From Nautilus pompilius (Eukaryota > Mollusca > Cephalopoda > Nautilida > Nautilidae): DNA of 64,000 nucleotides. A program made the position numbers and the translations under genes. Each line of letters starts with the position of its first letter. The first letter of the stretch is position 1. Where the stretch lies: contig JACATO010001745.1 in assembly GCA_018389105.1 (NCBI GenBank), positions 1 to 64,000 of the forward strand. The letters run 5' to 3'. The notes under the pieces are model-generated. The model ran no database searches. It was not told where the DNA came from and saw only the letters and a list, made by a program, of their open reading frames with translations. Of this stretch, positions 38,075 to 49,685 are shown piece after piece.

Positions 38075-38539
38075 GTAAGTAGATAGAATTAAAGAGGACC
38101 AGTTCAGTTAAAAACAAGGTTTTCTAAAACAATCGATTTTCACAAAGTTATTGAGTGCATTTACTGAAGTATCCTCACCTCACCTGAATCCCACCAGGTG
38201 TCGGGCAGATTGTCGTCAACTGGAATGAATATTAAATTGTGATAACAGGTGATTTTATCCACTTCAGCCCAATCAAGAATGGAAGGTAATTCAGCCGAAA
38301 ACTAAATCGATAGAACAATTATTCCACTGGGGGCAGTGACACCTGTCAGAAGTGAACCAGTCCATGCCGTCAGCTCTAACACAAAAACATCCATGAGCCA
38401 GGTACCACAAGTTATTCTTCTCTGTCCCATCTTCCCCCTGCTCAAAGATGATGCAGCTCATCCTCCTATCAAAAATGTAACTTCTCTTGTCATGATCATT
38501 CTCTGAAGAAAACCAGTTCCACACGTGAAAGGTAGTATG

Positions 38540-38725
38540 GTAAATGCGGTGATGATCACAACGTCTAGAAATAGTCCAGGTAAAATAATAAGAGGTCTTT
38601 CTAACTATAATCAGCCAAAAATACCAGAACGGATGGCAGTCTCCAGGTAAACAGGACGGTACGTTGACAATAAACGTAGGAAGGCTGAGTACTGTTTCCG
38701 ACAGGTACGGATTCGGTGATCCTTT
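38540..38725 (+). repeat. Conserved intron 1 block (gene 3 copy)
   Basis: Collinear with 23400-23640 and 30430-30620. The 149-codon open frame on the minus strand across 38740-38291 overlaps it but is not kept in genes 1 and 2, so I do not call it a gene. Confidence 0.65.
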
Positions 38726-39399
38726 TCCCCGTCGATCCACGTCAGTCCTCTATTGGCTACATGCACCATTCTGCCCCATCTTTCATTGTAGATGTATCAT
38801 TTCTTACCTTTCTCTTCTCTAGTGACGCGCATAAAAACCCGAATACCATCCTGTCGTGTCAGTCTATCGGCACCCAGTTATTGTACCTGTGGTTCTCTCC
38901 TCTGTCTGTTCTCTGGTTTTCCTCAGGTGACACCTGGTTTTTGATGTTTACCGCTAGAAGTGAAACAGGCATCGACAGCTACAGGACCTTCATGGGTCCG
39001 CCGACCCCAGCCCCTGGCTCGACTGTGGCCGGACCTCCTCCGATGGCGTCTTCAGGAGTCCGCTCATCGACGTCTGGGACACCCTGCCCATCGGAGAGGC
39101 GAATAAGGAAATATCTTTCATTACAAAAGGGCGAGCCTCTGTCGGCCGTGACGTAGGTTGTGTACCAGATCTTGTTCTTCGTGGACATGTAAAAGTAAAA
39201 AGGATGATTGGATAAGATTGTAAATTGGATGACGTTTCTTTTTTCAGACTAAGACATCCGCCATTTTTCTGTGATTATCTCATGTCAATAAAACATTAGG
39301 GAGAAATCCGTATCCCTATGATGCTCTTTGAGGCTAATTCTCTGATGTATCGTAACTGATTAAGATATTTACCAGTCAATAATCGACCATAGACTAAGG

Positions 39400-39610
39400 A
39401 TAATTGAGCAAAACCTTAGGGAGTCGGGCTGAAGGTGAAGTTTCCTGTAAATAGAAACTGGACGACTGATTACGGAAGATCTCTGATTGATGTTCGTCGC
39501 AGAATCAACAGCAGCCGCATCACTGAGCTTAACACGAATAATAACAGAAACGTCAATATATGGACGACATTTATATTTAATAACTGCTCTGTATTAATAT
39601 TCTAGCCTCC
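39400..39610 (+). repeat. Conserved intron 2 block (gene 3 copy)
   Basis: Counterpart of 31360-31560; reads SSRITELNTNNNRN in the corresponding frame. It confirms that intron 2 of gene 3 was present before the gene decayed. Confidence 0.65.
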
Positions 39611-41699
39611 TGCTTCACTACAAATGTTTCCAATCTTCGTCCATGTTCCATTCCCTATTTCAGCTGTAATTGACAGGATTATTGTTCTATTATCCTTCAA
39701 GCACGAATTTATCTCCAATGAATACGAGACAGAGCTGTAGGATATCTTTCTTGGAATCTGGGATATTTTAGGCAGGTTTTAGCAGGGTTTGATAAAAGAA
39801 CGTAGAGAAGAGAATCTGCTTCAGGGCAGCGGCTAAAGGTAATCTGGGAGTAAGTTCGATATGTAGGTGCTTTTGCAGACCAATCATATCCTCCTCATCG
39901 GATGCTCACCTATGGTGTGAAATTACTGTTCTAGCGTCAGTGATCCTGGAGACACCTATATCTTCCAAAATAAGTACATGAGCCAGGAGGAAGACTCAAA
40001 GATTCGAATATTAAAAGGCATGGAACCAGAGGAACCCTGCCTTAGATTTACTTCGCACTAATCAAGATGAATATGGGTTCTGAAGTCCTACATTTGTCTG
40101 CTCTGACTCTAGAAGAGCCACAAACTAAAGATGGCGGATCTCAAAGAACCGTCGAGGAAGTTTTCTAGTATTTTGAAATTATTTTTTATGTTTATTAATT
40201 TTGCACTGAAATTAAGCTATAAATAATGTGATATACTTCACCATTGTATCTTTTCACAGTCCTTTATATCGGAATATGTCATGGTATTGTGTTTCTTTAC
40301 CTTGTTTTGAAAGATGCTTTTTCATGATGGAATTAGAAAGTAAACTAGTTTTATTTCATCTGATTTGATCTGCGACACTGCGCGATTATTAGGGAGGCGA
40401 GGCGGATATGTCAGCCAGACTTTATCTACTCCAGAAATTCGCGATTGCAGGGACTTCCGGTAGAATTCCGCCATTCGCCGATGTTGGTATCGCCGATTAC
40501 TTGGTGCCATCCCCGGGCCGGCAGACGTCATCAGGAATTAAAGAAGCGATAAATCTGTTTAAATAAGCAGAAATCTGTTAAAGGAGAAAGATCTGGGAAA
40601 TTGAGGCAAACACTGGCATCTGTGTGTTGTTTACAGTCAGTGATATAGAAGCGAATCTTGGATGGGATTTATCTCAATGGCTGTCAAAATTTAGACACAG
40701 GAAGTCGGAGTGCATTGTTTTATGGAAGCCTTTGCCAGTCCGACGACATGACGTCATGCAAGTGTCCTTATGCAGTCTGTATTGCGCATGCGTTCATCAA
40801 GTAAAAGAAGCGGGTAATATGGACAGTAGGGGTAGTTTAAAGAATTTAAAACGAAAATTTGAAATACCAATATTGATAGTACAAGGAATGAAGGTATTTC
40901 GAATGTTAAATAATAGATGTGCAGTAAGGTGAAGGTCAAGAACGGAACTATAATGACTATCATCAATTCGAGTGATGAGATCGCAGCTTTGATTTTAGCC
41001 GGAACAGGAAGAATCTACTAATGATTTTAAAGTCACCTGTGATAGAAGGAGATCAGCATTTGTTATTTCAATCACCATTCCACTAATTTTGGTCGTCAGC
41101 CGACAAGAAAACACCAAGTGATATCATTCTTTTCAATTCTTGAAAAAAAATCTTTCATAATGTATTTTGGAAATGTAATCAATAATTTGAGAAAAGTCTC
41201 CCGGGACAATTGTCTTCGAGGTTCCCAGAACATGCGGTAAGTCAGCTGCCGCGTGGTTACGAGAAGATCACTTTCGAGACGAGTTCTTTGAAAATTTTGT
41301 AAAAAAGCAGAGCTGAGTTCATGTGAGATCGGAATTCATATTTTAGGTTCTACTTCTCTCATTTTCTACCATCAGTTTAGTCGTTGATGCAGGTAGAAGA
41401 GAGCGGGATGACGTCGATTATGGCTTGCTTTGTCTCTGGTTGAATTACCTGTCTATGCTCGGTGTGTCCTGTTATGATAATGTAGAGATGTACTATGAAG
41501 CGATCTGAGCGTCAAATTGAGGATGAGTAATGACAGATGGACAAATAGTAAAGACATAAGGACTGGAAGGTATAGACAGTTATTTTTTGTACAGAGAACC
41601 GATTACTTCACACAGGGATTTACTCAGCAATTCAGATATATATAGTAGTTAACGTAAACAGCCTATAATAACAGTATTGGATAGTTATGTAACGTTTAA
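39611..41699. other. Region downstream of broken gene 3, no gene seen
   Basis: Mostly AT-rich. The open frame at 40624-40932 shows no domain I recognise. No exons 3-5 of the PAN family were found here. Confidence 0.4.
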
Positions 41700-41879
41700 T
41701 ATTACACTTACACTTCCAAAAGGAAGGATATTATATTTATAACTTCAATATTAATAAAGTATTAAAAGTAATTAAGAAAGGAACATTGTTTACCTTACAA
41801 AAAGTATATAATTATGTATATTGATACTTGTATATACACTACACACACAAAAGTATTGTATTAAATAAGGATACATCAA

Positions 41880-42540
41880 AGTAATTACAGCCAAAACATT
41901 AAGTTTAATAAAGGAAACATTGTATTACACTTACAGCCAAAAGTATTAAAATAAAGGATAACATTGTATTACACTTACAGCCAAAAGTATTAATAATAAA
42001 GGATAACATTGTATTACACTTACAGCCAAAAGTATTAATAATAAAGGATAACATTGTATTACACTTACAGCCAAAATATTAATAATAAAGGATAACATTG
42101 TATTACACTTACAGCCAAAAGTATTAATAATAAAGGATAACATTGTATTACACTTACAGCCAAAAGTATTAATAATAAAGGATAACATTGTATTACACTT
42201 ACAGCCAAAAGTATTAATAATAAAGGATAACATTGTATTACACTTACAGCCAAAAGTATTAATAATAAAGGATAACATTGTATTACACTTACAGCCAAAA
42301 GTATTAATAATAAAGGATAACATTGTATTACACTTACAGCCAAAAGTATTAATAATAAAGGATAACATTGTATTACACTTACAGCCAAAAGTATTAATCA
42401 TAAAGGATAACATTGTATTACACTTACAGCCAAAAGTATTAATCATAAAGGATAACATTGTATTACACTTACAGCCAAAAGTATTAATAAAAAAGGATAA
42501 CATTGTATTACACTTACAGCCAAAAGTATTAATCATATAG
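41880..42540. repeat. 45-bp tandem repeat, about 14 units
   Basis: The unit starts AAAGTATTAATAATAAAGGA and ends TTACACTTACAGCCA, 45 bases. It is nearly perfect from 41940 to 42530, with degenerate ancestors back to about 41700. Because 45 is a multiple of three, the minus strand stays open as a 15-residue periodic frame (INTFGCKCNTMLSF); a second minus frame is open too, so this is a by-product of periodicity. On the minus strand each unit carries GTAAGT. Confidence 0.97.
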
Positions 42541-42544
42541 GACC

Positions 42545-42630
42545 ACAGATAAATATATGACTCTTCGAATAGAACCCAACATGTCCAACCTTTCTTCCGG
42601 TCTGGTAGCTAACCACTAGGTAATCTGCTG
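42545..42630 (-). mobile_element. Possible tRNA-derived SINE head
   Basis: On the minus strand ACCTAGTGGTTAGCTACCAG (A-box-like) is followed about 35 bases later by GGGTTCTATTCGAAG (B-box-like). It directly abuts the 45-bp array. Tentative. Confidence 0.4.
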
Positions 42631-42639
42631 CCTCTTTGA

Positions 42640-42790
42640 GCCTGAAGGCGATGTTTGTCCAAAAGAGAATCGAGGCGACTGATTGTGGAGAGGTCGAGTT
42701 TAACATCCGTCACAGGGTCGATAGCACCCGTAACACCGAGTTTAACGGATGATGACAGAAGCTGTCCATCACGGATCACATTTACATGTA
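42640..42790 (+). repeat. Diverged copy of the intron 2 block
   Basis: Shares GACTGATTGTGGAG, ATCCGTCACAGGGTCGA and GAGTTTAACGG with the blocks at 31360 and 39400, but with stops in the frame. It lies between the broken exon 2 of gene 3 and the exon 3 fragment at 44342. Confidence 0.45.
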
Positions 42791-43147
42791 GCAGTTTATA
42801 CAAACTAGTACTGTTCGTGTAATACCGAGATCAAAGCTTCCAGTCCTTTGTCATACTTCGAGTGGAGCTTACATGTACATGAGTATTAATTGAGGTAATC
42901 GTCACAATGACCCAGAGCTGGTGCTGGCCAGTCCGCCTCATCCGCTCCATCTTGTACACATTAAGATAAACGTCTACTTTGAGTGAACGCCATGTTGGCT
43001 GACTAAATATCCACCAATGGACTAAAGGTACTTTTGTTGTTTGACCTTCATTTCCGTTATGCTGCAGCTGACGGCTGGCACCCCGATCTCTCCGCCTTCC
43101 CGATCACTGACCGACTACGAACGTGGTCCAGATACATCCATTGGCCA

Positions 43148-43592
43148 GACGGTCGGTCTCGTGCCTGTCCCGCCCTGGCTGTCTTAGGTCTCTGCTTCCT
43201 ATCTACCAAGCATCCGGCAGTGATTCGACAGCGGACCCCCCCGCGAATGATCGACAAACCCTGTTCTAAAACAGCAGGGCAGAGCTACTCCACCGGTGTC
43301 CGACAAAGCTCCGATATCTATCATCTGTCACGGTTTCATCTTCTATTCTTTATATATATATTACGTCATCCGTTAGAAACTAAAGAGGAAGTGGACACCT
43401 GTCTGTCAGTTTATCGAGTCTCCCGCTAAGCCAGTCGCTTTGCCGGCCTACGGAGCTTCTCTCCTCTCTGCCACCGTGAAGGCAATGACGATTTCTTTGG
43501 CCGACTCTTCCTCATTGTTGCAGATTTAACCGTAGCGCCACATAGCGGGTTGATCGCCAACTAAGCAGTTAGACTGTAGTAATTGCTGTGCG
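43148..43592. repeat. Duplicated intron block, copy 2
   Basis: Partner of 14848-15290, same orientation; both contain ACGGTCGGTCTCGTGCCTGT and run to GTAGTAATTGCTGTGC. Supports common ancestry of gene 3 and the relic at 14-16 kb. Confidence 0.85.
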
Positions 43593-44341
43593 ATATTTAT
43601 TTATATATCAATAACTTTTTATGACATTATTTTCATCAATTAAAATAAAATTGATTTCCTTCTTTGTAACCGTAGCCTGTTTATCAGAATTTGTCTGTTC
43701 TATGATTCCTTTCTCGTCACGAGCTCCATTCACGGTCAGTCAATGTAATCAAAGCGGGCAACCACCGCTGCTCGAGGTTTGTATTAAAGACAGATAGAGA
43801 TCTAAATGACATGGAAATTGCCATAGCAACCGGAAGCAGCTTTTCCTGCTTTAGAGCCAAGTTAAGTCGGAAAAATCGTTAAAACTTTTAAAATATGTGT
43901 TTGGTTAATTTCGCTGATTCAGAGAGCAAGGTAAATTGCAGTTTTGTTCTGTTTAGCATCATCCTCGATCAGATTGTCTTTTAATTGATTAGCTACTGAA
44001 TTGTCATCGTCTTAAAGAATGAACTCTGAAATCTGTTTAGTTTTGGTTCTCTCTGACTGCAGGGAACCAAAACACCATCCAAACACGACATTTACTACCA
44101 GTCACATTTAAAACTCCACACGCACCAAGTAGGGCCGACCTTTTGTGGAATTACGTCAGCTGTTAGAGACGAGCCGAAGGTGAATATTCGTCAGGTGTTA
44201 TTTTTCCCTTTCAGCTAATTCTTGTGATCGGAGCAGTAACAGTATACAGAAGTATGCAACTATTAATAAAGGTCTTGTCTAGGGGAGAAACAAAGGATAG
44301 CGACTCACCGCGTGTAGTCAGTCACATGTTGGTTTTAGCAG
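43593..44341. other. Non-coding spacer, no feature seen
   Basis: No gene or repeat recognised. Confidence 0.35.
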
Positions 44342-44475
44342 TTGAGATTCGACGGAAGAATCTCAACAAACAGAGAACTGGTTTTCTGTGAGCAGACTCC
44401 TCCGTTCTGTCCGCACGGACCTCGACGTGAACTCGGCCGTCGCCAGCTTCTCTACTCGTGGGGATGATACGTACG
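44342..44475 (+). pseudogene. Fragment of exon 3 of a PAN-family copy
   Basis: TTGAGATTCGACGGAAGAAT onward matches exon 3 from the LRFDGRNST codons to the end (CTCGACGTGAACTCGGCCGT). The first about 40 bases of the exon are missing. An extra C in ACAAACAGAGAAC shifts the frame, and the usual GGGTGAGT donor is replaced by GATACGTACGG. The same replacement end (GATAATACGTACG) is seen in the relic exon 3 near 16217. Probably the remains of gene 3's exon 3. Confidence 0.75.
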
Positions 44476-45099
44476 GATAAAACTGACCTCTGACACAAAC
44501 GGTAATTATGTTAATTAATTAACCCTCTCGGTTTTGTTGGTGGCTACTGATGGAGACCTGTTGAGAAGCAGAGACAAGCGGCTGAATAGATCATCTTAAA
44601 CAGCGGTCCTGTGGCACTGAAGCCCAGCGATGTCTGGCTGAAGGAGACTTCACTCCTAATATGTACTGTCGCCGTGGTAGTGATAGTGGAAACGAGCGGC
44701 CTTTCTGCTGACGTGAGAGGAAACAATCCGAGGAGTCGCAGGCAGTTTACTCAGATTCCAAGCACCATTGACATCAATGGGATACATACCATAAAGCCCC
44801 ATACCTGCTAGAAGCGGAACAGAGCCCACACAAATCGCCATTGTTCCAAGCACCGATTTAACTGTCCGACCGGCTACCACCAGGCTACATCGACATCGTC
44901 TACTGCGAGTCCAGTCTCAGGAAGAGATCGATTATTTAAAATTAACCAACAGACAAATGGACCGTCTTTCTTCGGTCAATAGGTTGACATCTTTCCGAAA
45001 TGCATGTACAGGTGTTGGAGAAATACCACTTGTATTCGGATCATTTCTTGAATAGTACACGAGGTATTTAAAATTTCTAAAATTTCTATTTCTTCCTTG
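44476..45099. other. Spacer upstream of gene 4, no gene seen
   Basis: Short open frames on both strands (44544-44880) have no recognisable domain. Confidence 0.35.
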
Positions 45100-45569
45100 A
45101 ACATAATTCGAACGAAAGTGAGGCCGCGCACTACACAGAGCGTCATGACGTCATCTTCCTCAGCGCACGCGCCGACCGCCAACATGGCCATCTCGCATTT
45201 ATCGAGACCAAGGCAGAAATTAGCAGATAGGACAACAATAGAGAGGAAATAAAATACACGCCTCGAAACAAAGCGCATCAGGTGGCTAGATTTTTCTGCT
45301 GGCCATTAAAGAATATAAATCCGATAAGAGCCATCAGTGTTCCAGTTCTTTAGCCGAGACCTGGACTGAGTGAAAAGATGCACTTAATGGAGCCGAAGAA
45401 ATGGCCGCTCACATTCCGCATCAACGGCCGCCGTTCGCCGAGACACAGAGGCGGTTTATCGAACGGAACCGATAGTTTCCGAATTCTGCCGTATCCACGA
45501 CAAACAATCGAGAGTTGGTTATCGACCGATTGGCTCCGACTGCCAGACGATCGAGCCGATCGCGAACAG
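45100..45569 (+). promoter_or_regulatory. Promoter and 5' leader of gene 4, with CRE
   Basis: TGACGTCA at 45146-45153 lies 424 bp before the ATG, matching the 413 and 420 bp spacing of genes 3 and 2. The leader shares GTATCCACGACAAACAA with the GTATCTACAACAAACA of gene 3. An in-frame ATG exists upstream at 45378, but alignment to paralogues and the hydrophobic leader favour 45570. Confidence 0.55.
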
Positions 45570-48500
45570 ATGGAATCTCTCGGAAAGATCGCGATGCTAT
45601 TTCTCTTCGACTTGGTCCTCATGGCTTCTGCCGAGGCCGGCATCAGGAGCCGGACCTACAGGGGACTAAAAGGGTTCAGTTTAAGCTCGAGCCGTCCGGT
45701 AGAGCATCTGCTAAGGGGCGGAAGCGAACTCGAATGCGGCAAAGTCTGTTTGGAGGATCCGTGGTGCAGGGTATTCACCTACGACAATTCTGATAACAGA
45801 TGTCGGCTCATCCACGGCAAAGATGATTCGGCACAGCTGCGGAGACAGGGCCAAGCCGGTTTCTTCTACGCCGTGTACGAAGGTATGAATCAGTCGTTTT
45901 CTGGACTAAAATACGTTAGTTACATTGGTGATGTGTTTTAGAAAGTAGAGTCGCTGGCGGTGAACAGAGAAAACAAGAGCAATAAGGCTTTTCGTTAACC
46001 CTACACCTACGACTTCCTTGTCTTCTATGGATCATAGCTATAACTATATTCCAGACACTTCCAGTTTTACGGATTTACAACGCATTCCTTAACAATCAAC
46101 CACCTGCTCTGTGTAACAGTCAGCTAAACTTGTTACCTGCTAAAATACATTCTCAAAAATATACTCTGACGTCACACAAACAGTAAATGCTATTCAATAT
46201 TTCACGAGCGTCGGATTCTAGCACAAATTCGGATCCCAATCTTGTTATTTTGAAAATCAGCAGACATCTGAGCTTTCCAACGTCTGTCTTCGATCAGACT
46301 GACGGCCCGGAAAGTCTGCTGGACAGCGGTTTCCTCCCAGAAATTCCCCATGAGCCATATCCCCTTACATGTCTGTTGTCGGCTATTGTACCTGACCGAA
46401 CAATAGAACCAACGCCACCCGCTTGTGTTCCTGTAGTTTTCTGAAAAGGACCCGCTCTTTCGTCGTGTGTCTCTCTTTTATGATTGCAGGTATCGGAGGA
46501 TGAGATCTAGAAACCTTCTCATCTATCTCCGGACCGCTCTGGACATATTTTTGCACGGTCGTATTTAAAGGGTCCAGAAAATTCCCATTAAGGGGTTTGC
46601 TTCTCAGCACGAGATCATGATAGACCCAGTTCACCTTTCGGTGATGTCTTTTATCTTCCTCTGTCGCCAGCCTCACAACCCTTACAAATTTATACAGATG
46701 CTTCAGGTACAGGATGATTTCTTATATCTGCTGGCTTTTCTTTATTATACAAAATAATATACTGACAATATTTTTAAAGTCTACAAATGAGGTCTCGGTC
46801 TTAGGCTAGAAATCTTCAAACAGCTCCTTCAAAACTTCCATGGTGCGATCCTTTATTACCCAAAGTCTTCCAGGCTCCTGTAGAAATTCCAAACATGGTT
46901 TTAAATATAGATCTAATCCAGCTTATCATTAGAATCATCTTCATCTAAACACCCACATGCCCAGCTACATTCTGAGGATCCATGCACAGGTTCTTGCCCA
47001 AACAGTTTCCAGTCATTTTTTATTGTCGCTCTACTAAAATAATTCGTTATCTATCTCATCTTACTTTCGATATGAGATCGAGGATTTCCATTACCGTTCT
47101 ATTTAAACGATAACCTGTTTGATTAATGGCAAAACTCAAAAAAGTCTTCTCTCACAACGAAAACAGGGAATTCCTACGTCAAGACTCCACCAGAGAATTT
47201 GGATATTCATCTTCCTTTTAAGAACCTCAATAGAAATACTGTAGAACAACTGGTTTTAAATTAATTAAAGATTTCTTTTAATGTACCAAAATATGTAAAT
47301 GTGTCAGATTTAATAACCTAAAATTCATATAACAATAGAAGCCGACTGTTTTGATGTTAAACCTCGAAGACGAATGCATGTATACATACCGACTAAATAC
47401 AGTAATGAAGAAGGCATCTTATGCTAATTTCCAAAAAGATATGGTGAGGTGTTATCTCCCTTTCGCGGTGTTTCCAATGGAAGCACCATTATTCCTAGAA
47501 TCATGGTCAAATTCAATAAAGTTAGAGATTTAAATGTGGAAATAAGATGGCGTAGAATATTTGTTCCAGATCATTCGACTCCTAAATCGTCGCTACCCGA
47601 GACAAGAAATCAGTAGAAGTGAATAATGGTACGGCGAATGATGTCGTGTTACAAATGATGTTTCAGACAGAAATGCAACTTTACCGTTCGTTGTGATGAC
47701 AAACATTAAGGCTGAAAAACCAAATTTACACGGCATTTATTTGGCATTAAACTTTAAGGTTCGAAATTCCATTGAATGCCACGTAACGGCTCACATTTGT
47801 TTGTATGCTGTCCTGATTTTTTTATCCTCAGATGATACCTGGGTCTGGGTCTTGATGTTTACCGCTAAAAGCGAAACAGGCATCGACATTTACGGGGCCT
47901 TCATGGGGACCGCCGACCTCAGCCCCTGGTTCGACTGTGAAGGGACCTCCTGCGATGCCGTCTTCAGGAGTCCGCTGATCGACGTCTGGGATACTCTGCC
48001 CATCGGAGAGGTGAATAACTAAATAACATTTCTTATGAAGGGGGAGCCTCTGTCGGCCGTGACGTAGGTTGTGTACCAAACCGTTTTCAGGGCAGATGTA
48101 AGAAAGTGGAAAGGGTTAATAATTAATCCTGAACCCTTAAAAATCATAGGGGCAATGCGAAAGAAGGGCCCCCGATATTCCCGTGGACACCACATCGATT
48201 AAAACCACAATTGGGAAAAATATTGAATCATTATGAAGATCTTGTAAGAATAATGGTCTGGAGGATTCTAATGGCTTATACAACTTAACAGACATCAAGG
48301 CCGCCTGAGCGGATCTCAGGGAGTCGGGCTGAGAGGCCGCGTCTGATATTTACGACCGAATCGACGGCGCCAAACGGGGACAGCGAGGGCAGTAGAATTT
48401 TATGGCTGCTACGAATCGATGAGCTTGTTATTCCTCGCAATGCCAGGAAGTCACAACAGCTTTGGTCCACTGAGCAAAATTTAAAGTCTCATTAAGTGGA

Positions 48501-49559
48501 ATATCGATCCATCCATCCATCTCTCGAGATGCTTCTCATACTTCCTTTCTCGGTCTCTACGCCGCCATGTTCGCTCCGCCATACTAAGAGCTCAGCGCCG
48601 GCCAAGTCGGCCACACCCAGGCACTGTCCACTCTCTGGATACGTGCGGGGCTCGCACGATAAACCCGGCACCTACAGAACGTTGGGTACTTACCTCCTCT
48701 ATTCCGCTGATAATTCGGTGTTGTGTTTAAACGACAGAGAAATAATCCGCCCTCTCCGTAGTCCGTCTCCTCGCTCCCTGTCTGCGGAATATTCCTCGGA
48801 AATTCTTTAGCGGAAGCCAATGAGAGCAGAGACCGCGAGAAGAGATGACTTCAGGTCTGCGCACGGCTGCCACGTGACCTTCCGGACGAACGCCTAAGCA
48901 TCTGTTTTCAGTATCCGGCCCCGTTAGAAGTCGCAGTAATCAACCTGACAATTCAAAGACGAAACCTGATCCACGATAATCTGCTAACCTTCCTTTTCTG
49001 AACAGCTGAGTTTCGGCACAGAATCGAAACGCCGTCGTCACGTGACTGACACTTACCCGTCGCCATTTGGAGTCCTGTCAACAGCAAATATAGCCGCTGT
49101 TTCGCTTCTTTACCTCGCGTATTCAAGATAAGGAAAGCCGAATCCTCTTCCATTGTTGTTTCCCTTTTTATATTTCACGCTTTAAACTCATTCAGTGATG
49201 GGAGTAATAAAGAGACAACATTTGATCGACGTCTGCGCTGTTGGGGTAACACATACAGAATTCCCTACCGTGTCACGTGAGCGCGATTAAAATATTCTAT
49301 CTCTCATTATCCTGTGCGCGCGTAGTAAGGAGAACAGACAGGAGGCAGGAGTTGTGTAAATATCTTATATATGTAAATACCGGAACGTGTGCCACTCACA
49401 TTTTAATTAGATAAACATTAACTTCCGTCCCCTAAATTCTCTCCCTAGAGTCGGTTACAATTCCTCTACAGATAACACTTGGAAGTGAACTCCTCTGTAT
49501 CTGCGGCGAATCTTGGTGGTTGTCTGCTAAATTCTCTCTTATTATTATTATTATTATTA

Positions 49560-49612
<53 letters not shown>

Positions 49613-49637
49613 CTTATTATTATTATTATTATTATTA

Positions 49638-49685
<48 letters not shown>

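Noticed and set aside
38291-38740. 149-codon minus-strand frame in intron 1 of gene 3 as a gene
   Set aside because: The homologous intron segments of genes 1 and 2 do not keep the frame, and no domain is recognisable.
41946-42536. 196-codon open frame on the minus strand as a gene
   Set aside because: It lies wholly in the 45-bp tandem array; a second minus frame is also open, as expected from a unit divisible by three without stops.
45378-45569. Upstream in-frame ATG as the start of gene 4
   Set aside because: Paralogues start at the position matching 45570, where a signal peptide follows directly; the upstream part aligns with the non-coding leader of other copies.
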